DNA from: an uncultured Clostridia bacterium
GTDB lineage: Bacteria; Bacillota; Clostridia; Oscillospirales; Acutalibacteraceae
Assembly: GCA_945980035.1 (NCBI GenBank)
Contig: CAMFQG010000003.1
Span: 1-38,287, forward strand
Length of the DNA stretch: 38,287 nt
Reading direction: 5' to 3'
The notes under the pieces are model-generated. The model was not told where the DNA came from, made no database searches, and saw only the letters and a program-made list of their open reading frames with translations. Below, in pieces: positions 9,832 through 16,974 of this stretch. The translations under genes were made by a program, and so were the position numbers. The stretch's first letter is position 1. Every line of letters begins with the position of its first letter.

Positions 9832-12030
9832 ATGGCAGTAAAAATAAAGCGTTCAACTGCTTTGTTTATAAGTATAATACTATTATTTGCAGTTGTATTT
9901 TCACAAACAGGCGTGTCCGCCGCTTCATATCCCACTACTCACCCAAACACCTATAAAAATACAGGTAACGGTGCGCTGGATATAGTTGGAGTTGCACGGA
10001 CGCAAATTGGATATAAACAAGTTGGTGGCACAAAGTACGGACATTGGTACAATAAGCTTTTTGTAAATCAGCCCTGGTGCGCAATGTTTGTCAGCTGGTG
10101 TGCCGATCAGGCAGGCGTGCCTCAAACTATTTTACCGAAACACGCGTCCTGTAGTGCTTGGGTAAAATGGTTTAAAGATCAGGGATTGTGGCAGGACAGC
10201 CAATATTACGGTGGTAAATACACTCCAAAAGCAGGCGACGTTGTGTTTTACCGCAACTCGGGAAGCAGTGCTGTGTCGGACCACACAGGTGTAGTTGTAG
10301 GTACAAACGGAAGTTACCTCCACGTAATCGAGGGTAACTCTACAAATGTTTCGGTGTGTGAGTTTAAAACTAATTCAAGCAGAATGTTAAAAAGCAGTTA
10401 TGTAATCGGTTACGGTACACCAAAGTACGACGGTAATGTCAGCACTCCTCCTGAGGACGAGCCTACCGACCACGAGCAATGGCAGCTTACCGACACCGAT
10501 GTGCTTATGCTTAGGAGCAGTTATTCAACAAGCTCCGAGAAGCTGACCACCATTTCAATAGGACAGCTGTTGAAGGTTACAGATTTCAAGCAAAACGGCG
10601 GTTATTTGTGGGGTTACACAAAGCACAACGGAAAAACAGGATGGTGTGCTCTTGATTACTGCACATATATTCAAGGCAACATTGACGGAGAATATTATCA
10701 GCTTCCGCCGTCAGTATCTCCTACTTCTCTGACCTTGTATGCAACTAATACCAAAAAGCTCTCCGTTACAAACGGACTTGGAGGAAAGTACTCAAGCTCT
10801 GATAAGGCAGTGGCAACCGTCAACAAAAACGGCAAGATTACCGCTGTCAGCAAGGGCAGTGCAACTATTACCTGTAAAACAAATACAGGCAGTGCAAAAT
10901 GCAAGCTCACTGTAAACAATCCGGAGATTGACCAGGAAAAGCCTACGGTTTGCATCGGCGATAAAATCCAACTGACTGTCAACGCAATGTCAATAATTGA
11001 TACTTGGGAAAGCTCTGACAAAACCATAGCAAAGGTTGACGCAAACGGAAATGTAAGGGGTATAAGCGAAGGTAAGGCTACTATAACTGCATCAAGGGGA
11101 GAAGTAAAGGCAAGTGCTGTTGTTACCGTTACAAAAGAGCCTACTACATATCAAAACTTTACTGTAAAGAGCCAAAACACCTATCTTTACGACAACTATA
11201 TGGGCAACAAAAAGGTGCTTATTCCTGTGGGAACGCCATTAAAGGTTAAAAGTGTTAAATACTCCGATACCTACACATGGGGAGAAACTACTTATAAATC
11301 CACACCGGGCTGGGTTATTATCAGCAAATGTACGTATGAAAACGGTTCTATCGGCGGAAAGGTATATTTAAAACGTCCGTTCCTAAAGAAAACCGAAAGT
11401 ACAATTTACCTGAAGGCTACTTATCCGATTACGGTTAAGGCAAAAACTGGTGCAAGCACCTTTAAAAGTCAAAATCCAAAGATAGCCTCTGTTGACAAGG
11501 ACGGAGTTGTTACTGCACTTTCTGCCGGTACAACAACCATTGACGTTGTAAACAACAACACGAAGCTGAAATTCAAGGTGACTGTGCTGAACCCTGTTTT
11601 GTCAAACACTCAGCTTGACTTGTTCAAGGGGAAAAAATTTACCCTTACCGTTAAGGGCGGAGACGGAGAAATCAAGTGGGGCAGTACCAACAAGGAGGTT
11701 GCCAAAGTAAATAAAAAAGGTGTTGTTACACCGATAGGTTACGGTACGGCAACAATAAAAGCAAAAAGAAACGGAATTTTGACAACCTGTGAGGTTACTG
11801 TTTTTGATCCGATTTTGTCAAAAACTACTCAAAAGCTAAAGGTTGGGCAAAAGCTTTTCCTTACCGTATCTCAAAACAAAAGCGACAGCATTGTCTGGAA
11901 AAGCTCAAACAAAAAGATTGTGAAGGTTGGCGCAAAGGGTAAGCTGACAGGTGTTGCAAAAGGAAAAGCAACCGTAACTGCTGCAGTTGACGGATACACC
12001 CTCAGCTGTGTTGTAAAGGTTGTAGAATAA
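9832..12030 (+). CDS. Secreted CHAP-domain peptidoglycan hydrolase-like protein with SH3-like and Big2 (Ig-like group 2) domains
   Basis: Signal peptide, CHAP region with QPWCAMFVSWC and SDHTGVVVG, two SH3-like segments (DTDVLMLRSSYSTSSEKLTTISIGQLLKV; NTYLYDNYMGNKKVLIPVGTPLKV), and about five Big2 repeats (SSDKAVATVNKNGKITAVSKGSATIT etc). Confidence 0.88.
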   Translation: MAVKIKRSTALFISIILLFAVVFSQTGVSAASYPTTHPNTYKNTGNGALDIVGVARTQIGYKQVGGTKYGHWYNKLFVNQPWCAMFVSWCADQAGVPQTILPKHASCSAWVKWFKDQGLWQDSQYYGGKYTPKAGDVVFYRNSGSSAVSDHTGVVVGTNGSYLHVIEGNSTNVSVCEFKTNSSRMLKSSYVIGYGTPKYDGNVSTPPEDEPTDHEQWQLTDTDVLMLRSSYSTSSEKLTTISIGQLLKVTDFKQNGGYLWGYTKHNGKTGWCALDYCTYIQGNIDGEYYQLPPSVSPTSLTLYATNTKKLSVTNGLGGKYSSSDKAVATVNKNGKITAVSKGSATITCKTNTGSAKCKLTVNNPEIDQEKPTVCIGDKIQLTVNAMSIIDTWESSDKTIAKVDANGNVRGISEGKATITASRGEVKASAVVTVTKEPTTYQNFTVKSQNTYLYDNYMGNKKVLIPVGTPLKVKSVKYSDTYTWGETTYKSTPGWVIISKCTYENGSIGGKVYLKRPFLKKTESTIYLKATYPITVKAKTGASTFKSQNPKIASVDKDGVVTALSAGTTTIDVVNNNTKLKFKVTVLNPVLSNTQLDLFKGKKFTLTVKGGDGEIKWGSTNKEVAKVNKKGVVTPIGYGTATIKAKRNGILTTCEVTVFDPILSKTTQKLKVGQKLFLTVSQNKSDSIVWKSSNKKIVKVGAKGKLTGVAKGKATVTAAVDGYTLSCVVKVVE

Positions 12031-12044
12031 ATTTGTACAAATAC

Positions 12045-12110
12045 AAGTGTCTGTAATTGTTAATATTTACGATTGAAGTTAAATATTAACAATTTTACAG
12101 GCACTTTTTT
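12045..12110 (+). terminator. Long stem-loop terminator after the CHAP/Big2 gene
   Basis: aagtgtctgtaattgttaatattta (12045-12069) pairs with taaatattaacaattttacaggcactt (12080-12106) apart from a 2-nt bulge and one G-U; T-run follows. Confidence 0.8.
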
Positions 12111-12185
12111 GTTATACGGCTAATAAATTGAGATATATAATTGTTATTAGTAAACATATTTTATTATAAAATGAGGCGACTGTTT

Positions 12186-12873
12186 ATGAGTAAAGCTAAA
12201 AGAATGTCAAAAAAGACATTGGCAATTATTATGTCTATGATGTTAATGTTGTCGGCAGTTTCTGTTTTCGCTGTTACTGCAAATGCAGTAACAGGTACAA
12301 CTATTGATTACGTTTTCACAGGAAATGACAAGGATACCTCCGGCTATGCTGAGGGTACAATTACACTTTCATCTGACACAGACGGAACATACAGTTTGTA
12401 TTGGGCAGATGATACAAAGGCTCTCGATGGCTACTATGCCATAACTTCTCTTACTGTATCTGAAAATAACCTGTGGCACAGCTTCTGTTGAACCGACAGA
12501 AGCTACACAGCCTACTACAGAAAGCACTCCTACTACCCAGGTAAGCTACACTGTATATATGGTGCCTGATGCAGATTCACAGGCTTCAAAAAACACCTTT
12601 AAGCTGAATGTTAAGGATAGCTCCAACACTTATCACCCATATTGGTTTACAAAAACCGATACACTTTATTCAGAGGGTAGATATGTGTATAAAACAGTTA
12701 TAGAAAACCCAACATACACAGACGTTATAAAGGTGCAGTTCCAGACCTATGACTCAACTCAGCAAACCTGGATTGGTCAGGTTGTTGATGAAAAGAGTGT
12801 CCCGCTGTCTTACTATGACGGAAAATGTATGGTATGCACATCTGTAAGCGCAGGTGCTTTGCAACAGCAGTAG
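12186..12873 (+). pseudogene. Secreted protein gene disrupted by a frameshift or deletion; two frames joined near 12445-12491
   Basis: Frame A (from ATG 12186): signal peptide then IDYVFTGNDKDTSGYAEGTITLSS..YAITSLTVSENN, stop at 12491. Frame +1 reads GTASVEPTEATQPTTESTPTTQVSYTVYMVPDADSQ... from 12475 through 12873 with no own signal peptide. Confidence 0.65.
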
Positions 12874-12903
12874 AGACAATAAAAGACATAATATTATAAG
12901 TTA

Positions 12904-12932
12904 TTGCAAAAAAATTTCTGCTATGGTATAAT
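12904..12932 (+). promoter_or_regulatory. Sigma-A type promoter for the AraC-family gene
   Basis: TTGCAA (12904-12909), 17-nt spacer, TATAAT (12927-12932). Confidence 0.65.
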
Positions 12933-12982
12933 ATGAATGTGGATTTTATACACAAATGATTTAGAAGTTTATTGGTGTTAAA

Positions 12983-13825
12983 ATGAAATATCTATACGAA
13001 AAAGTAAATTACGAGAAAAACATTCCTGCAAAAATTTTGATGCAGGACAAACCCGGATGGCGCTGTCGTACTGAGCTTCACTGGCATAAAGAGCTTGAAA
13101 TGATTTATATGATAAAGGGCCATTTGGACGTTACTGTTAACGGCAAAAAAAGAAGTTTGGATGATGACGGATTGCTGTTTTGCAATTCTGAGGATATTCA
13201 TACCACAAATATTGAGGATGACAATATGCACAACAGATATATTGTTGTACAGTTATCCTATGAGTATCTTCGTGAATTTTGCGACAAGGCTGACGGATTA
13301 TTCTTTAATGTGGATTCAAACCCAAAGGCTGTGGAGAAAATCAAGGAGTCCTTGCTGAAGCTTGTGGACTACAGTGAAAACGGCAAATATCAGTACGTTG
13401 ATTTGTTAAAGTACAGTGAAATCCTAAAAATTTACCACGTACTTTTAAGTGAGTGTTCAACAAGTAAAAAGAATGCTTACATTTCAAAAGCTCCAAGCAA
13501 TTTCAGCTATGCAAAGAGAGTGTTGGAGTATATAGGCAAGAATTATAAAAACGAGATTTCACTTAACGATATGGCCGACCTTGTAGGCTTATCCCCTGCA
13601 TATTTTTCAAAGTATTTTAAGAATATTACAGGAACAAGCTTTACCCATTACCTTAACGGTATCAGGCTTGATTACGCAATTAAGGATATGCTTGCCCGTA
13701 ACAGCTCTGTTACTGAGGCGGCTCTTGAAAACGGTTTTCCAAATGTTAAGTCATTTATCACAATGTGTAAAAAGGTTTATGGCTCAACTCCTGCTCAGTA
13801 CAAAAAACATTATAACGATGATTAA
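12983..13825 (+). CDS. AraC-family transcriptional regulator with N-terminal cupin domain
   Basis: RTELHWHKELEMIYMIKGHLDVTVNGKKRSL (cupin) and a C-terminal double HTH: VLEYIGKNYKNEISLNDMADLVGLSPAYFSKYFKNITGTSFTHYLNGIRLDYA. Confidence 0.92.
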   Translation: MKYLYEKVNYEKNIPAKILMQDKPGWRCRTELHWHKELEMIYMIKGHLDVTVNGKKRSLDDDGLLFCNSEDIHTTNIEDDNMHNRYIVVQLSYEYLREFCDKADGLFFNVDSNPKAVEKIKESLLKLVDYSENGKYQYVDLLKYSEILKIYHVLLSECSTSKKNAYISKAPSNFSYAKRVLEYIGKNYKNEISLNDMADLVGLSPAYFSKYFKNITGTSFTHYLNGIRLDYAIKDMLARNSSVTEAALENGFPNVKSFITMCKKVYGSTPAQYKKHYNDD

Positions 13826-13857
13826 TAAAGACGTGTGCTTTTGCACACGTCTTTATT
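13824..13857 (+). terminator. Intrinsic terminator after the AraC-family gene
   Basis: aataaagacgtgtgc / gcacacgtctttatt: perfect 15-bp stem, tttt loop. Confidence 0.75.
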
Positions 13858-13884
13858 GACTTTTGCAGAAAACCGTAATAAAAT
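13856..13884 (+). promoter_or_regulatory. Sigma-A type promoter for the DHHW gene
   Basis: TTGACT (13856-13861), 17-nt spacer, TAAAAT (13879-13884). Its -35 overlaps the end of the preceding terminator stem. Confidence 0.6.
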
Positions 13885-13921
13885 GTAAACGGAATTATTA
13901 TGCAATTAAAGAGGGTAAAAA

Positions 13922-15439
13922 ATGAACAATCAAGAGGATAACTTTTCAAGGCTTTTTGACGAGGATTATTACCGTCAGCTGGAAAATGAAATAAAAAATC
14001 ACGGGCAGAGTGGTGCTCCTACACCGCCGATAAATGCAACAAAAAGTACAGAAACCTTTGTAAATAAGGACGAAAACACAGAATCTTCCGTAAATGTAAA
14101 AGTAAATACAAAAAAACGTCCCACACCTAAAAGCTCTGTTTATGATGAGATTTTCAGCAGTCACGAAAATAACCGTCACCACGATATTTATCAGACCTTT
14201 TCAATTCCAAAGATTTCTGAGGATATGGAAACACAAAGACCTAAGCAGAAAATTGATTTCAGCAAAGCAGAGGACTACGACGTTTTCAATGACGGCACAA
14301 AGAGAAAGAAAAGCCACAAAGGGTTGTTGATTACCCTGATTATAGTAGCAGTAATTTTGCTGTTAGCAGGCGGTGTGTTTTTATGCTATCAGCAGGGATA
14401 CCTTGATGCTGTTTTTCCAAAAGCCGATACTGCACAAGAGGAAACAACGGCTACTGTATCTACAGAGGCTCCTACAGAAAAGCCAACGGAAAATTTGCTT
14501 GACAACACTTATTTTATTACCCCTGAGCCTAAGGATAACAAGGCAAAGGGACACTTTGACAACAGCAGTTTTATATGGAATGACAAGGCGTTTGAGCTTT
14601 TCTACGGCGATGACACTCTTGCTAAAAATTACGCAAAGGGCATAAATTACTGTGCTGACAAGCTGGGTGATAACTTTACCGTCTATGATATGATTGTGCC
14701 TACTCACGTAGAAATGGGCTTGCCAAGTAGGTTAATTGAGGACGGCACGGTAAATTCTCTATCGCAGTCAAGAAATATCGGCACAGCCTACAAGAATATG
14801 AACGATAGTGTAATACCTGTAAACTGCTACAATTATCTTGCAAATCACTGTAATGAATATATTTACTACAACACCGACCACCACTGGTCAGGCTTAGGCT
14901 CCTATTACGCATATCAGGCATTTGCCGAAAAGCTGGGACTTCCTGCGCTTAATCTTAAAGATTGTGACGAAAACACAATCGAGGGATTTTACGGAACACT
15001 TGCAAACAATGTTTCCGCAGATTTACCTGCCGATACTGTTACTTTCTGGACTTTCCCATACGATACCTCAAACACAATTTATTACAACGGACCTAACAAA
15101 TCCGGCACCCCCTCAACTGTTTACTATATGAACGGCGTAGGCGGTCCAAATACCTACGGAGTATTTTTGTGGGGAGATCAGCCCCTTGAGGTTTTAAAAT
15201 CCCAAAGTCCAAAGGCAAAGGGTAAAATAGCTCTTGTAAAAGAGAGCTTCGGCAACGCATTTGCACCTTATTTAACATATAATTATGAGGAAGTACACGT
15301 TGTTGACTTTAGGTATTTTGACAGTAACCTAAAAGAATATTGTGAGAAAAATAAGATTGACACTGTCATATTTATGAACGGTGTTATGTCGGCAAATACA
15401 CCAATGCAGGTGGATAAAATTAAAGGACTGTTTAAGTAA
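13922..15439 (+). CDS. DHHW-family (AlgX/AlgJ-like SGNH) membrane-anchored protein
   Basis: Long hydrophilic N-terminus, one TM (GLLITLIIVAVILLLAGGVFLCY), T/E/P-rich linker, YYNTDHHWSGLGSYYAYQAFAEKLGLP and KESFGNAFAPYLTYNYEEVHVVDFRYF. Confidence 0.85.
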   Translation: MNNQEDNFSRLFDEDYYRQLENEIKNHGQSGAPTPPINATKSTETFVNKDENTESSVNVKVNTKKRPTPKSSVYDEIFSSHENNRHHDIYQTFSIPKISEDMETQRPKQKIDFSKAEDYDVFNDGTKRKKSHKGLLITLIIVAVILLLAGGVFLCYQQGYLDAVFPKADTAQEETTATVSTEAPTEKPTENLLDNTYFITPEPKDNKAKGHFDNSSFIWNDKAFELFYGDDTLAKNYAKGINYCADKLGDNFTVYDMIVPTHVEMGLPSRLIEDGTVNSLSQSRNIGTAYKNMNDSVIPVNCYNYLANHCNEYIYYNTDHHWSGLGSYYAYQAFAEKLGLPALNLKDCDENTIEGFYGTLANNVSADLPADTVTFWTFPYDTSNTIYYNGPNKSGTPSTVYYMNGVGGPNTYGVFLWGDQPLEVLKSQSPKAKGKIALVKESFGNAFAPYLTYNYEEVHVVDFRYFDSNLKEYCEKNKIDTVIFMNGVMSANTPMQVDKIKGLFK

Positions 15440-15711
15440 TGAAAAAATTTATTATAACTTTGTTAATTACAATTATTGCTTGCTTTTCCATATTTGCAGT
15501 TAGTGGGTTAAATATTAATGATGCTACCGCTATACAAAAGTACCTTGCAGGTTTTTCTGTAGAGAATTTTGACAAGAATTCTGCCGACTATAATAAAGAC
15601 GGCGAAATTAATATTCGTGACGTAACCGCTATCCAAAAGGAACTTGCAAAAGTTACTGACACTATACCAAAGGAAACTGAGGATATAGGGGAGATATTAA
15701 TGGGAAATTGA
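15439..15711 (+). CDS. Small secreted dockerin-like protein with a truncated first repeat
   Basis: Signal peptide MKKFIITLLITIIACFSIFAVSG, then LNINDATAIQKYLAGF and ADYNKDGEINIRDVTAIQKELAKV (complete type I dockerin-like loop). Start overlaps the upstream stop (taATG). Confidence 0.75.
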   Translation: MKKFIITLLITIIACFSIFAVSGLNINDATAIQKYLAGFSVENFDKNSADYNKDGEINIRDVTAIQKELAKVTDTIPKETEDIGEILMGN

Positions 15712-15731
15712 AAATGGAAAATGGAAAATGA
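15711..15731. repeat. Short tandem repeat, unit aaaatgg, 3 copies (last one aaaatga)
   Basis: aaaatgg aaaatgg aaaatga directly after the dockerin-like stop. Confidence 0.85.
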
Positions 15732-15881
15732 AGGTCGAGCAGAAAAATTCATCTGTAAATAAACTTCTATTCCCGACCGAATCAATAACAATCCCTCAGT
15801 CGGGCAGAAATGTTTTTTGTAAAAACAAAGCTGTCTGCTCGAAATGGATGCAACGTCACGTTGCCCCGACCGGATTCAAAA

Positions 15882-15913
15882 ATAAACTCCACAGCCGACG
15901 CTGTGGAGTTTAT
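15882..15913 (-). terminator. Intrinsic terminator downstream of tatD
   Basis: ataaactccacag (15882-15894), ccgacg loop, ctgtggagtttat (15901-15913): perfect 13-bp stem; T-tract follows on the minus strand. Confidence 0.85.
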
Positions 15914-15914
15914 G

Positions 15915-16673
15915 TTATATTCCGTAAAATTTTCTCGCGTTTTCTGCGGTAATATCAAGGACCTCCTGTGGACTGATGCCCTTAATTTCCGCAATTTTTT
16001 CCGCTACATAGACAATGTTTCTGCTGTCGTTTCGCTGTCCTCTAAAGGGAACAGGACTTAAATATGGCGCGTCGGTTTCAAGCATAAGCCTGTCCATTGG
16101 CACATACTCGGCACATTCTACGCTGTGACGTGCGTTTTTAAAGGTAACTACGCCCCCCAAGCTGATGCTCATACCAAGCTTTAGCACTTCCTTTAGCATC
16201 TCTACACTTCCGCTGAAGCAGTGAACCAAACCCTTTGGCTTATACTTTTTTAAGTATTCCATAGTGTCCTGATGAGCCTCTCTGTCGTGAACGATAACCG
16301 GCACATCAAGCTTGTTTGCAAGGATAAGCTGTTCTTCGAAAATTCTTTTTTGTAAATCCCTTGGTGTGTCCCAATGATAGTCAAGGCCGATTTCACCTAA
16401 TGCTACGCATTTGGGGTGAGCTAAAAACTTTTCAAGCCTGTTTAAATAATCCTCAGGCACGTCGTCCAAACATTCCGGATGAAATCCTGCGGTAAAGTAA
16501 ATGTGGGGATATTTTTCTGCGTAAGCTTGCAGAAATTCTGCGGTTTTTAAATCTGTAGCATTGCTTACTACTCCTACAACTCCGTTGTTTGGCAAGGCTT
16601 CAATTATACTGTCCCTGTCCTCGTCAAACCATTTATCGTCGTAATGTGCATGTGCGTCAAATATATTTTCCAT
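15915..16673 (-). CDS. tatD: TatD-family metal-dependent hydrolase
   Basis: NIFDAHAHYDDKWF, AGFHPECLDD, ALGEIGLDYHWD, PVIVHDREAHQDTMEYL, LVHCFSGS, LMLETDAPYLSPVPFRGQRN. ATG at 16673 preceded by GGTGAT; the ORF track start at 16817 looks too far upstream. Confidence 0.93.
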   Translation of the reverse strand: MENIFDAHAHYDDKWFDEDRDSIIEALPNNGVVGVVSNATDLKTAEFLQAYAEKYPHIYFTAGFHPECLDDVPEDYLNRLEKFLAHPKCVALGEIGLDYHWDTPRDLQKRIFEEQLILANKLDVPVIVHDREAHQDTMEYLKKYKPKGLVHCFSGSVEMLKEVLKLGMSISLGGVVTFKNARHSVECAEYVPMDRLMLETDAPYLSPVPFRGQRNDSRNIVYVAEKIAEIKGISPQEVLDITAENARKFYGI

Positions 16674-16713
16674 AAAATCACCACACATATTATAACTTGA
16701 TAACCTTGATTTT

Positions 16714-16854
16714 TCAAGGTTTGTGGGTTTCTTTATGCTGATTAAAAAGCTTTCGTTCCCTTTGCTCTGCTTTTGCTCCCGCCCTGACACAGCAGTAAAG
16801 CAAAACCACAACGGCAATAAGCACTGAAATTATAATAGCTACAATCATTTGCAT
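16714..16854 (-). CDS. Small single-TM protein (46 aa), not in the ORF track
   Basis: Minus-strand translation MQMIVAIIISVLIAVVVLLYCCVRAGAKAEQRERKLFNQHKETHKP*: hydrophobic helix then basic tail. GGTG upstream; Met at 16848 is an alternative start with better spacing. Confidence 0.5.
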   Translation of the reverse strand: MQMIVAIIISVLIAVVVLLYCCVRAGAKAEQRERKLFNQHKETHKP

Positions 16855-16974
16855 CACACCTAATACTATTTATTAGTATGCAATCATAAGAAAGTTTTAT
16901 GTGTTTTTGTAATAATTGTCCTTTACTATGCAATTTATATCCTCTTTTAGCCTTAGTGTAAAGGAGGTGAGAAA

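Noticed and set aside
12445-12491. Programmed ribosomal frameshift
   Set aside because: No X XXY YYZ heptamer or obvious +1 stimulatory motif; a mutation or deletion is simpler. Kept only as an alternative in the finding.
15711-15731. CRISPR-like repeat
   Set aside because: Three contiguous 7-nt units without spacers; a simple tandem repeat. No CRISPR array or cas gene seen anywhere in the window.
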